Origin: Bacteroidales bacterium UBA3653 | GTDB lineage: Bacteria > Bacteroidota > Bacteroidia > Bacteroidales > Paludibacteraceae | DNA: 64,000 nt | Direction: 5' to 3' | Assembly: GCA_002373505.1 (NCBI GenBank) | Contig: DFKE01000017.1 | Coordinates: 240,602-304,601, forward strand | In this document: positions 18,254 through 26,313 of the stretch, one piece after another | Position numbering within the stretch: position 1 is the first letter of the stretch | Layout: the number at the start of each line of letters is the position of its first letter | Position numbers and translations under genes: made by a program | The notes under the pieces: model-generated | Told to the model about the DNA's origin: nothing | What the model saw: the letters and a program-made list of their open reading frames with translations, nothing else | Database searches by the model: none

Positions 18254-20311
18254 TCAGTATAATTTGTACGTTGTTTTAACGACTTTGAATTCGGTTCTAC
18301 GGTTGATCTGGTTGCAGATCTCCTGTTTGTCTGCAGGCAGAGAGAGGATATAGGTTTCATCCAATACTTGCTCTACCGGAATCCACGGATATTGCTTGTT
18401 CAGCGCTTTGTCGCACACAACAGGTTTCGTTTTTCCGTATCCGACAGGCGTCATCCGGTCCGCTTCAATCCCATGTTTGAGCAAGAAATCACAGCAGCTT
18501 TGCGCACGTTTCTGCGATAGTTCGTTGTTAAACTCGTCTGTACCTTTCAGGTCCGTGTGCGCGGATAACTCTATGGTTATATTGGGGTTGTCGTTCAGCA
18601 GTTTGACCAGATGCAGCAACTCCGTTTCGGAAGCTTTGGTAATTTCCCATCGTCCGAACTCATAGAAGATATTTTCCATTTTAACCGGTCTGCTGATCGG
18701 ATTAAGCGTGAAGTTAATGGTGTATGTCTTACTGTCTTTCAGATTCAGAGTGGTCCATTGTTCTTTAGCATTCAAATGGCCGCGACAGGTAGCCAGCATG
18801 ACATATTTGACATCCTTGTTCAGTTTTATCTTGTAACTGCCGTCCCGACGTGCATTCAGTTTGCTGTTCGTGCCATCCGAACCCACCAACCTCAGTTTTG
18901 CATCAGAAAGCGAGTTACCTGCTTCGTCCGTGATAGTACCTTCTACGACAAACTCCATCTCGGGCAGGGTAAACCGATAAATCTTATCATATCCTTTCTT
19001 GTCCCCTTTATTGGAAGAAAAGAAACCGTCCTGTGTGTTACCGGCAAAAGTGATACCGAAATCGTCTCCGACACCGTTGAAAGCCGGTCCCATATTATAT
19101 AGAACCCAAACGGTAGAATCCTTGCTTGTTGTATCCCTTACGGCTTTGTAAAGGTCCAGTCCTCCATATCCGGGGTGTCCGTTGGAAGCAAAATAAAGTG
19201 TTCCGTCCTCGTGCACATAAGGGTACATCTCGTCGGCTGAAGTATTGATTCCTTTTCCCAGAGGCTGCGGATTGACCCATTCGGATCCATCCAGTTCCGC
19301 CATCCAGATATCTTTTCCTCCTTCGCCTCCCAAAGCATCGCTCGCGAAATACAAGGTGTCACCCGAAGCATTCAATGCCGGATGTCCGACGGTAATCGAA
19401 CTGTCGTTAAACAGCTTCACTTCCTGTGGCTCTCCCCATTCACCGCTGGCACGTTCGCTCTTATATATCTTAGCGCCAAGATCTTTTCCGTTGATAGGTT
19501 TGGAGTAGGTGAAATACATCGTTCTACCGTCTCTGCTGAAACAGCATACGCCTATTTCCGCAGTTCCGGCCTGTTTGCCTCCTGCCGAGTCGTTCTTTTG
19601 CTCATTTTCCGGTGCATCATACAGCCCTTCCGCCAATTCGATCTCTTCCCATTTTCCCGCAGCATTCTTGCGCGTCTGGTATAATTGGAAGAGTTGTTGA
19701 CCGGTAACATTACTTGGGCGCTTCAGTGTCTTCTTGCCGTTCTTCTGCTTCTCCTGACGATTAGAAGTAAACATGAGCGCATCCGTATTATCTCCGATAA
19801 ACATCGGTGCGAAGTTACTTGTCCGTCTCTGGTTGAATTCCTTCGCTTCGGAAATCTTGTACCGCGAACCTTCTTTCTTCCATTCGTCGATTTTGCTGCA
19901 AGCGTACTTTCCGGCTTGCGCTACATAGTTATCCGGATGAGCCTGGAGGTACAGATCATAGCTTTTAGCAGCATCTTTGTACTTTCCCTGATATTGCAGA
20001 GCGAGTCCGGCATTGAGGAATATAATGGAGTCCTGAAGCTGGTATTTGCATCTGAGCGCAGACTGGTAACAGTTAGCCGCGCGCGGATTGTTGATGAGGC
20101 GGTAACATTCGCCCTGACGGAATGCCACATATCCCTTCAGTTCCCGGTCTTTCTTTGTACTAAGCCGGCTGTAGCAGGATTTATAAATATCCGCTGCATC
20201 ATAGTATTCACCGATGGCGAACTTCTTGTCCGCCAGTTTGATCCGCTGCTTTATGCTACATCCGGAAAGAACAAGAAGGGCAATAAATATATAAATGATT
20301 TTTTTCGTCAT
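18254..20311 (-). CDS. porE: PorE-like lipoprotein (TPR, PD40 propeller, CRD, OmpA domain)
   Basis: 685 residues. The lipoprotein signal peptide has LVLSGCS with the lipidated cysteine at 18. Domains in order: TPR-like helices (about 25-150), a PD40/WD40-type propeller (about 160-455; repeats such as GDTLYFASDALGG and DGTLYFASNGHPG), a carboxypeptidase-regulatory-like domain (about 460-545) and an OmpA C-terminal domain (about 555-670; LSAHTDLKGTDEFN..LSQKRA). This exact order is that of PorE, the type IX secretion component that ties the machinery to peptidoglycan in Porphyromonas. The name rests on architecture only; Bacteroidota have other proteins of similar build. It precedes thyA by one base. 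Confidence 0.78.
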   Translation of the reverse strand: MTKKIIYIFIALLVLSGCSIKQRIKLADKKFAIGEYYDAADIYKSCYSRLSTKKDRELKGYVAFRQGECYRLINNPRAANCYQSALRCKYQLQDSIIFLNAGLALQYQGKYKDAAKSYDLYLQAHPDNYVAQAGKYACSKIDEWKKEGSRYKISEAKEFNQRRTSNFAPMFIGDNTDALMFTSNRQEKQKNGKKTLKRPSNVTGQQLFQLYQTRKNAAGKWEEIELAEGLYDAPENEQKNDSAGGKQAGTAEIGVCCFSRDGRTMYFTYSKPINGKDLGAKIYKSERASGEWGEPQEVKLFNDSSITVGHPALNASGDTLYFASDALGGEGGKDIWMAELDGSEWVNPQPLGKGINTSADEMYPYVHEDGTLYFASNGHPGYGGLDLYKAVRDTTSKDSTVWVLYNMGPAFNGVGDDFGITFAGNTQDGFFSSNKGDKKGYDKIYRFTLPEMEFVVEGTITDEAGNSLSDAKLRLVGSDGTNSKLNARRDGSYKIKLNKDVKYVMLATCRGHLNAKEQWTTLNLKDSKTYTINFTLNPISRPVKMENIFYEFGRWEITKASETELLHLVKLLNDNPNITIELSAHTDLKGTDEFNNELSQKRAQSCCDFLLKHGIEADRMTPVGYGKTKPVVCDKALNKQYPWIPVEQVLDETYILSLPADKQEICNQINRRTEFKVVKTTYKLY

Positions 20312-20337
20312 TCTGGTCTGTATCGTCTATCAGCCGT

Positions 20338-21624
20338 CTATTCCAAGCTATGTACCACAAGTCCTGAACGCAGTTTGGGTTCGAACCATGTTGTTTTAGG
20401 CGGCATAATGTTTCCTGAGTCCGCAATATCAATGATCTGTTGCATCGTAACAGGGTAGAGTGCAAGCGCCACTTTCATCTCTCCGCTATCCACCCGCCGT
20501 TTGAGTTCTCCGAGTCCGCGTATACCGCCGACGAAATCAATCCGTTTATCCGAACGAAGGTCTTTTATGCCAAGAATCTTGTCCAGAATCAAGTTGCTGG
20601 AGATAGTGACATCCAGCACTCCTATAGGATCCGCATCATTATATCTGCCCGTTTTGGCAGTTAACGAATACCATTTGCCGTCAAGGTAAAGGGTGAAATT
20701 ATGCAAGGCTTTCGGACGCACTTCTCTGAAATCTCCTGACAGCCCTGTATTCGGATATTCCGAGATGTCGAAGTCCTCACGCAGAGCACCAAGGAACTGT
20801 TCCGAAGAAAGTCCGTTCAGGTCTTTTACCACGCGGTTATAATCAATGATGTTAAGCTGGTTATCGGGGAAACAAACCGCAAGGAAGAAGTTGAACTCCG
20901 CGTTTTTGTCCCCTGTAGCCCTCTGTTTCTCCGCTCCGACTCCAGCAGCCGCTGCCGACCTGTGGTGCCCGTCAGCGATGTACATTGCGGGTATTTGCGC
21001 AAAGATCTCTGTTATTTTAGCAATCGTTTCTTTGTCATCAATGACCCAGAAGGTGTGTCTGAATCCTTCCGGCGCAGCAACGAAATCATATTCCGGTGTG
21101 TTTTGCGTTATTCGGGAGACGATAGCATCCAGGTCGTCGCGATGCGGGTAAGCAAAGAACACCGGCTCCATGTTGGCATTGAGCACGCGCACATGTTTCA
21201 TTCGGTCTTCCTCTTTGTCGCGGCGCGTGAGTTCGTGCTTTTTAATTCTGCCTTCCAAATAATCATCCACCCATGCACCGACGACCAAACCGTACTGCGT
21301 CTTTTCCTTGCCGCCGGAAAGAGGGTTGTCAGCCAAGATTGTTTGGGCATATACGTAGTATTTCTCCTCTTGGTCCTGCACGAGCCATCCGTTTTGGCGG
21401 AACAGTTTGAATTGCTCCACAGCGGCGTTGTACACACGCGGATCATGTTCGTCCGTTCCCGGCTCGAAATTGATTTCCGGCTTGATAATATGATAAAGGG
21501 ATTTGGGATTTCCGGCAGCTTCAGCACGCGCTTCCTCTGAATTCAGCACGTCGTACGGGCGGCTGCTGACTTGCTCCACCAGATTTTTAGGCGGTCTGAT
21601 TCCCTTGAATGGTTTGATCTTCAT
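20338..21624 (-). CDS. DUF1015 family protein
   Basis: 428 residues, cytoplasmic. It starts MKIKPFKGIRPPKNLVEQVSSRPYDVLN, followed by NPKSLYHIIKPEI, YVYAQTI and AMYIADGHHRSAAA, all typical of DUF1015. The function is unknown. In many Bacteroidota the gene follows serC-serA; here it lies 6 kb away on the other strand between bactofilin and porE, while serC-serA are at 27984-30073. The family call is secure, the role is not known. Confidence 0.85.
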   Translation of the reverse strand: MKIKPFKGIRPPKNLVEQVSSRPYDVLNSEEARAEAAGNPKSLYHIIKPEINFEPGTDEHDPRVYNAAVEQFKLFRQNGWLVQDQEEKYYVYAQTILADNPLSGGKEKTQYGLVVGAWVDDYLEGRIKKHELTRRDKEEDRMKHVRVLNANMEPVFFAYPHRDDLDAIVSRITQNTPEYDFVAAPEGFRHTFWVIDDKETIAKITEIFAQIPAMYIADGHHRSAAAAGVGAEKQRATGDKNAEFNFFLAVCFPDNQLNIIDYNRVVKDLNGLSSEQFLGALREDFDISEYPNTGLSGDFREVRPKALHNFTLYLDGKWYSLTAKTGRYNDADPIGVLDVTISSNLILDKILGIKDLRSDKRIDFVGGIRGLGELKRRVDSGEMKVALALYPVTMQQIIDIADSGNIMPPKTTWFEPKLRSGLVVHSLE

Positions 21625-21639
21625 GATATGAACGTTTAT

Positions 21640-22008
21640 TTATTTTTTCTCGGAAGAGGCTGCAGGCTGCGATCCCATGGCGCATGTGCCGTTAAAGAGC
21701 GCGCCCGGCTCCACGATAAGCGTCTTGGTATGTACATCGCCGTGGATTTTTCCGCTGGCACGGAGCGAGAGCTGCTGATGGCATGTTATTTTTCCCTCCA
21801 AGAGCCCTAATATCTCCGCATTGCCGCAAATAACCGTTCCTTTAATCCGTCCGCTTTCTCCGATCACTACTTTTCCCGAGCAATTCAGGTCGCCCTCAAT
21901 CAATCCATCGATACGGAAATCGCTGTCCGCCGTAATGTTTCCTACAATCTTACTTCCTGCGGTCAATGCATTGAACATCAGTCCGCTTTGTTGTTTCTCT
22001 GAAGCCAT
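21640..22008 (-). CDS. Bactofilin (polymer-forming cytoskeletal protein)
   Basis: 122 residues from the ATG at 22008 (MASEKQQSGLMFNALTAG). An upstream in-frame extension would run through the promoter, so it is rejected. The core is the bactofilin beta-helix with regularly spaced hydrophobic and glycine residues (GNITADSDFRIDGLIEGDL, SGRIKGTVICGNAEILGLLEG). Bactofilins polymerise into cytoplasmic filaments linked to cell shape or wall synthesis. It heads the long minus-strand series and has its own strong promoter at 22072-22103. Confidence 0.88.
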   Translation of the reverse strand: MASEKQQSGLMFNALTAGSKIVGNITADSDFRIDGLIEGDLNCSGKVVIGESGRIKGTVICGNAEILGLLEGKITCHQQLSLRASGKIHGDVHTKTLIVEPGALFNGTCAMGSQPAASSEKK

Positions 22009-22071
22009 ATGTTTTATGAGTTTTAATGATTTAACCTTTTGACGTCTTATGAAGACACACAAATTTGGGTG

Positions 22072-22103
22072 CAAAATTACAAAAAAAAAATGACATATGC
22101 AAG
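22072..22103 (-). promoter_or_regulatory. Promoter of the bactofilin series
   Basis: TTG at 22102-22100, a 20-base spacer, then TAATTTTG at 22079-22072 (Bacteroidota -33/-7 type). The -33 box sits in the dyad GGCATATGCTTGCATATGTC, followed by a ten-T run. Predicted leader of about 60 bases. Confidence 0.75.
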
Positions 22104-22136
22104 CATATGCCATTAAAATATTCAAAAAAATGCTTT

Positions 22137-22976
22137 TTACGCTTCTTTGTTGAGGTTCATTTCCATCGTGATATGAGGTATTCCGGCTTCGATGAAAATG
22201 TCTCCCACGGTATGAAAACCGAGGCGTTCGTAGAACGGAACGACTTGCGTCTGAGCGTGCATCCGGAGCGTTTTTCCTCCGCGGCGGAGAACTTCCGTAA
22301 CGATCTGATTTATAATGTATTTGCCATAACCTTTGTTACGCTCTATTGTTAACATTCTACCTACGCAAAAGACGCCTTTTGTTTTGTCGGGAAAGAGGCG
22401 TGCGTAGGCAAGGACGAGTCCTTTCTTGCGGATGGCGAAATGGGTTGCGATGTAGTCGGTGTTATCTTCGTCCAGATAGCGAATGTTCTGTTCGAGTGTG
22501 AATACTTGAAATCTCGCTTTAAGTATTTCGTATAACTCCGCGGATGACAGGTCGGAGAAGGCTTTGATTTGTAGCGTTATGCCTTTTGGAAGTCTGAACG
22601 GCAGTTTTGCTTTACGCCGCTTTGCGGCGGGTTGCTGTTTCAGTTGCTCGCTAATGAAGGCATAAACGAATGAGCGGACCGTTACAAATCGCTTTTTTTC
22701 GGGCGTTTTGAAGGGAATGATACTCCGGTTATATGCCTCCATCCGCAGTTCCCATTCTCTCACTTGTAACGGATCCGCCATAATGGCATTCACCAAGGAA
22801 TTGGTTTTCCCGAAGATAGCCCTTTGTGCTTTCTGTGCGGCAGAAGGGGCGTCTATATACTCTTTTTCAATGGTAAACACCTGCTCTTTGCCATTTGTAA
22901 CGCGGTGCACTTCCTTGCTTGTCCGGTTCAGTTTCCCGCTTACTTTTCTGCCGTCGCTGTAGTCGATTTTAGCCAT
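22137..22976 (-). CDS. ElaA-type GNAT acetyltransferase with an extra N-terminal domain
   Basis: 279 residues. The C-terminal half (about 130-279) is ElaA-like: SAELYEILKARFQVFTLEQN, GRMLTIERNKGYGKYIINQI (acetyl-CoA loop) and VPFYERLGFHTVGD. The N-terminal 120 residues (SDGRKVSGKLNRTSKE; AIFGKTNSLVNAIMADPL; VRSFVYAFISEQLK) look like a separate Bacteroidota domain of unknown function that I have seen as a stand-alone small protein. ElaA substrates are unknown. It is transcribed alone from the promoter at 23125-23156 with a long leader full of repeats. The next gene downstream, bactofilin, has its own promoter. Confidence 0.75.
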   Translation of the reverse strand: MAKIDYSDGRKVSGKLNRTSKEVHRVTNGKEQVFTIEKEYIDAPSAAQKAQRAIFGKTNSLVNAIMADPLQVREWELRMEAYNRSIIPFKTPEKKRFVTVRSFVYAFISEQLKQQPAAKRRKAKLPFRLPKGITLQIKAFSDLSSAELYEILKARFQVFTLEQNIRYLDEDNTDYIATHFAIRKKGLVLAYARLFPDKTKGVFCVGRMLTIERNKGYGKYIINQIVTEVLRRGGKTLRMHAQTQVVPFYERLGFHTVGDIFIEAGIPHITMEMNLNKEA

Positions 22977-22997
22977 AAATCCGAATAAATTGTATAT

Positions 22998-23012
22998 ATA
23001 TACTATGTATAT
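22998..23012. repeat. AT-rich near-palindrome
   Basis: ATATACTATGTATAT. The same 15-mer is present, in the opposite orientation, in the leader of the V-type ATPase operon at 53222-53236. Confidence 0.6.
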
Positions 23013-23049
23013 ATATAGTGTTAGTGTATAATTGTTAAATTTTTCGTTT

Positions 23050-23092
23050 TATCCTTGGGTTATCCTTGGGGAATCCTTGGGTTATCCTTTGG
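23050..23092. repeat. ATCCTTGGG tandem repeat
   Basis: Four degenerate copies of TATCCTTGGGT follow one another in the leader of the ElaA-fusion gene. Confidence 0.8.
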
Positions 23093-23124
23093 TAATGAGT
23101 CTATTCTGACTCTAAAACCGGGTG

Positions 23125-23156
23125 CAAAGGTACTATATTTTTGTGACATATGCAAG
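23125..23156 (-). promoter_or_regulatory. Promoter of the ElaA-fusion gene
   Basis: TTGCATATGTCA at the -33 position, a 20-base spacer and TACCTTTG at 23132-23125. The leader to the ATG is about 145 bases. Confidence 0.7.
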
Positions 23157-23374
23157 AAAAAAGAGAAAAAAAGCAAGCGTTTCGCTGATTTGCGCTGTGG
23201 ACCCTCTATGCTGAGTGAGCGGGGATAATTGTTAAACTGATGTTGTCGCAAAGATACGACAAAAGTGCACAGAGTTTGTAATCGGCCTCGGACGTACCGT
23301 AGTGGTAACGAAGTGGTACCACTCAAATACATAAATACGAAAAATACTTAATGAATGAAAAAAAACGATTTTTT

Positions 23375-23406
23375 CTTGCATATGTGGAAAAAAAGTATTA
23401 CCTTTG
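23375..23406 (+). promoter_or_regulatory. Promoter of the plus-strand operon 23496-33523
   Basis: TTGCATATGTG at 23376, a 20-base spacer and TACCTTTG at 23399-23406. The leader contains a small hairpin TACCTT-TAAAT-AAGGTA at about 23417-23433. Confidence 0.75.
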
Positions 23407-23495
23407 CGCCCGAATTTACCTTTAAATAAGGTACAGGGGGCAAAAAAAGGTCGGAAGAGACAGGAACAAAACATAACAAGTAAAATGAAAATGAT

Positions 23496-23711
23496 ATGAA
23501 AGAGATACTGATAGCCATCATTTTTATGTTGGTAGCAATGGCATTACTGAGTGTAGGCGTGATTTTCCGGAAAGATCACAGTTTCCGGTCGCAGCATATC
23601 CATCAGAACAAACGGATGAAAGAGGACGGTATCCATTGCTCGACCGCGCAAGACAAAGAGATGCGGCGGGAGAGAAAAAACAAGATTGCAGAGGCAACCT
23701 TGAAGGGTTAA
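23496..23711 (+). CDS. Small single-pass membrane protein (NqrM-like region)
   Basis: 71 residues. One hydrophobic helix at about 4-24 is followed by a basic, polar tail with a single cysteine in the segment DGIHCSTAQDKEM. The pattern resembles short Bacteroidota membrane proteins related to the NqrM/DUF539 family, where a helix is followed by a cysteine-bearing motif, but the four-cysteine arrangement of true NqrM is not present. Role unknown. It is the first gene of the plus operon; a four-codon reading frame ending TGA overlaps its start. Its stop codon opens a GTTAAACT repeat. Confidence 0.65.
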   Translation: MKEILIAIIFMLVAMALLSVGVIFRKDHSFRSQHIHQNKRMKEDGIHCSTAQDKEMRRERKNKIAEATLKG

Positions 23712-23764
23712 ACTGTTAAATTGTTAAACTGTTAAACTGTTAAACTGCTAAATTGTTAAATCAT
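23706..23764. repeat. GTTAAACT tandem repeat
   Basis: About seven degenerate copies of CTGTTAAA or TTGTTAAA fill the gap between two genes, starting with the stop codon of the upstream gene. Same family as 17413-17460 and 26284-26310. Confidence 0.85.
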
Positions 23765-23781
23765 TCAAAACAAATAAAAAC

Positions 23782-24405
23782 ATGAACAAGATTAGTATTA
23801 TTGTAGAGTCAGTATTGGCAGCAGGTGTTGTTGCCTTGTTTATCCTTTTCTTCACTTACAATCCTTGGGGCAAGAAGAGCGCCAGCGCGGATGTGGAGGC
23901 TCAAGGCGAGTTGTTACCGATAGCTATCGTAAACACCGATTCCATTTTGAGCCAATACACGCTTGCCGTAGAGTCCACCGACAAGCTGCAGAGCCAGTAT
24001 GAGGAGTCTATGGTCAAACTGGACACCAAAGCCAAAGCGTTCCAGAAGGAGTATGAGACCTTCCAGCAAGACGTGCTGAATTTCCAGAAGAAAGTGGAAG
24101 CAGGTGCATTCCTGAGTCGCGAGCGCGCAGAGAGCGAGCAAGCCAAGTTGCAGAAGAAAGAGCAGCAGTTGCTTGCCAAACAACAGGATCTGGAGAACCT
24201 GCGTCAGAAACTGAGCAACGACTTTATGAACCAGCAAGCCGCATTGACCCAGCAGTTGCAAGACTCCGTACAGGCTTATCTGCGCGAGATGAATGCTGAC
24301 GGTCACTATCACCTGATTCTGAATGACGCCGTGCTGATGAACAAAGTAGCGGGTTACGACATTACCGACGAGGTGATAGAGGCGCTGAACGCACGATATA
24401 AATAA
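23782..24405 (+). CDS. OmpH/Skp family periplasmic chaperone
   Basis: 207 residues. An N-terminal membrane anchor or signal (about 7-26) is followed by IAIVNTDSILSQYTLA (the OmpH strand), a long coiled coil rich in Gln, Lys and Glu (about 65-165) and the closing segment YHLILNDAVLMNKVAGYDITDEV. Skp-type proteins hold unfolded outer-membrane proteins in the periplasm. Here the N-terminus may be an uncleaved anchor. The outer-membrane barrel gene directly downstream fits such a role. The family is secure. Confidence 0.88.
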   Translation: MNKISIIVESVLAAGVVALFILFFTYNPWGKKSASADVEAQGELLPIAIVNTDSILSQYTLAVESTDKLQSQYEESMVKLDTKAKAFQKEYETFQQDVLNFQKKVEAGAFLSRERAESEQAKLQKKEQQLLAKQQDLENLRQKLSNDFMNQQAALTQQLQDSVQAYLREMNADGHYHLILNDAVLMNKVAGYDITDEVIEALNARYK

Positions 24406-24416
24406 CCCCCCTCCGA

Positions 24417-24480
24417 CTCCCCCCTCAAGGGGGAGGGAGAAGTAAGAGATAACCCCACCTAACCTCCCCACAAGGGGAGG
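24417..24480 (+). repeat. GC-rich hairpin repeats upstream of the Wzi-like gene
   Basis: Two hairpins, CTCCCCC-CTCAA-GGGGGAG (24417-24435) and CCTCCCC-ACAA-GGGGAGG (24463-24480), lie between the OmpH gene and the next start. They may attenuate transcription or mask the ribosome-binding region. Confidence 0.65.
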
Positions 24481-24489
24481 AAAAAAGAA

Positions 24490-26256
24490 ATGAGGACGCC
24501 TGCAAAAATACTATCCATATTAACCGTGTTCCTAACCCTTCCTTTGTGGGGAGGGAGCGGGAGCGGCTCGCAGATTTATGCGCAGCGGATACCGGAGGCG
24601 ATAGAGTACACGGAGATATATGATTTTCTGGAGGAGTTGACGACGGACGGTGTGATTGCGTCCAATGCGGCAGTCAAACCATATACCCGTGATCATATCG
24701 CCCGGTTGTTGGCCGAAGCGCAAAGCAAGGATTCGCTGCTGAACAAACGGCAGAAAGCGGATTTGCAGTTCTATATGCAAGATTATGCGCTGGAACTGGA
24801 CACTTTGCCAACCTATTACAGTTACGGTCACCGGCACGTGACGCAATGGATCACGAAGGTGTCGAACCTGTCGCTGGCGGATCCGAGTCTGCATATCCTG
24901 ACGAAAGACAAGATCTTCAAGATGCGCGTCCGTCCGATCTTAGGCATGGACCTGAGTTACAACCGCAAGGGTCTGCTGATGCACCGTGTGTATGGCGCGG
25001 AGATCCAGATGGATATAGCCAAACACCTGAGTATCTGGGGTTCGATCCGCGACAACAGTTGGAGCGGTCAGGGCGTACAAGGATCGAAGATTCATTTCGG
25101 CTGGACCCCGGAAGGCAGGCCCAGTCCGGCGCTGAACGATATTCCCGGTGTGCAATACAAGGAAGCGAACTACGGCGGCGATTTTTCGGATTCCCGCGGC
25201 GGTATCTCGCTTTACGCATGGTGGGGTAGTATCGGCGTCCAACGTGAGCGTATCACATGGGGTGACGCGCAGCACAGCTCCAATATCCTGTCCGCACACA
25301 ATCCTGCAGTGCCGATGGTGACACTTCAACTGACGCCCTGCAGATGGTTTCAGTTCGATTATTTTCATGCGTGGCTTCCATCGAATGTGATTGACTCAAC
25401 CTACTGGTACTCGGAGCAGCAGACAGCCGGCGGCACGCAGCGTGAATACCGACCCGCCAACAAATTCATGGCGGCAAACATGTTCACCTTCATGCCGATC
25501 AAATACATCCAGTTCAGTTTCGGAAACTCGATCGTCTATGCCGAACGGAACGTGCAAGCCGCGTACTTTATCCCGATAGCCTTCTACAAATCGCTGGACC
25601 ATTTGTTGACCAAGGGTTTAGGAACAGAAAACCAGAACTCACAGGCTTTCGCGACCATAACTATCCGTCCGACGGACCATCTAAGGCTGTACGGTTCGTT
25701 CTTTCTGGACGAGTTCAAGTTCGCCCGTTTGAAGAAATCAAATCCGGAGAAGAACCCTGTTTCTTATCTTGTGGGTTTCAACTGGAGCGGCTGGCCGGTG
25801 AAGGGTCTTGCCCTCCGCGGCGAGTTCATGCGCAGTTATATCGCGACCTATGAACACTCCATCAAAGTGCTGGACTACACGTCCAACAGTTACCAGATGG
25901 GGCATTATATGGGTTCCAACTCCCAGAGCATATGGGTGCAGTTGAGTTACCGTCCGACGCGTAGTCTCCGTCTGACGCTGGACTATACCAACGACACCAA
26001 ATACACCGCTTACGATTATATCCGCGGCGACATCCGTACCATCATCTCTCAAAAGCCTTTCGACCAAGTGATCTGGCGTAATGACGAGGTGAAATTCCGT
26101 GCCCTTTACGAGGTGTTCAACAACTGCTATGCGCACGTAGATGTGTGCTACAATCATGCGCGAGCGGGCGAGCAAACAGATTTAAACCTGTATTCGCCTG
26201 CATATCTGCAAGGAAAGAATGTGACGTTCTCCTGCGGACTGAGCTTCGGATTCTGA
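24490..26256 (+). CDS. Outer-membrane beta-barrel protein, capsule-assembly Wzi-like
   Basis: 588 residues with a signal peptide ending IYAQ. The N-terminal helical part (EIYDFLEELTTDGVI; VKPYTRDHIARLLAEA) matches the start of Bacteroidota capsule-assembly Wzi-family proteins. The rest is a run of amphipathic beta strands rich in Tyr, Trp, Arg and Gly, closing with VTFSCGLSFGF, a C-terminal phenylalanine typical of outer-membrane barrels. The signal-peptide core (LTLPLWGGSGSGS) is encoded by DNA nearly identical to the reverse complement of the hairpin just upstream. It follows the OmpH-like chaperone gene. The barrel is likely; the Wzi assignment is moderate. Confidence 0.68.
   Translation: MRTPAKILSILTVFLTLPLWGGSGSGSQIYAQRIPEAIEYTEIYDFLEELTTDGVIASNAAVKPYTRDHIARLLAEAQSKDSLLNKRQKADLQFYMQDYALELDTLPTYYSYGHRHVTQWITKVSNLSLADPSLHILTKDKIFKMRVRPILGMDLSYNRKGLLMHRVYGAEIQMDIAKHLSIWGSIRDNSWSGQGVQGSKIHFGWTPEGRPSPALNDIPGVQYKEANYGGDFSDSRGGISLYAWWGSIGVQRERITWGDAQHSSNILSAHNPAVPMVTLQLTPCRWFQFDYFHAWLPSNVIDSTYWYSEQQTAGGTQREYRPANKFMAANMFTFMPIKYIQFSFGNSIVYAERNVQAAYFIPIAFYKSLDHLLTKGLGTENQNSQAFATITIRPTDHLRLYGSFFLDEFKFARLKKSNPEKNPVSYLVGFNWSGWPVKGLALRGEFMRSYIATYEHSIKVLDYTSNSYQMGHYMGSNSQSIWVQLSYRPTRSLRLTLDYTNDTKYTAYDYIRGDIRTIISQKPFDQVIWRNDEVKFRALYEVFNNCYAHVDVCYNHARAGEQTDLNLYSPAYLQGKNVTFSCGLSFGF
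24531..24566 (+). repeat. GC-rich repeat inside a signal peptide
   Basis: CCTTTGTGGGGAGG at 24541-24554 is, but for one base, the reverse complement of CCTCCCCACAAGG at 24463-24475. It is read in frame as part of the signal peptide. Confidence 0.75.
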
Positions 26257-26283
26257 CGGTCGCAACGGCGATGTTAAGAGACA

Positions 26284-26310
26284 AAACTGTTAAAATGTTA
26301 AATCGTTATA
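26284..26310. repeat. GTTAAA repeat before the carboxyltransferase gene
   Basis: AACTGTTAAAATGTTAAATCG gives about three units of the same family as 17413 and 23706. Confidence 0.65.
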
Positions 26311-26313
26311 TTA

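Larger units (their letters stand above)
22977..23495. other. Divergent intergenic region with promoters and repeats
   Basis: 519 bases without a convincing gene. It holds an AT palindrome (22998-23012), an ATCCTTGGG tandem repeat, one minus promoter, one plus promoter, and a TTGTCG/CGACAA dyad flanking a TATCTTTG box (23243-23262) that lacks a good -33 box. Confidence 0.7.

Noticed and set aside
18253..18360. Longer thymidylate synthase start
   Set aside because: The extension overlaps the PorE-like gene and has no family counterpart; the ATG at 18252 gives the standard length.
23243..23262. A second minus promoter (TTGTCG-TATCTTTG-CGACAA)
   Set aside because: The -7 box and its flanking dyad are good, but no -33 TTG lies at the 20-base distance seen in all other promoters here.
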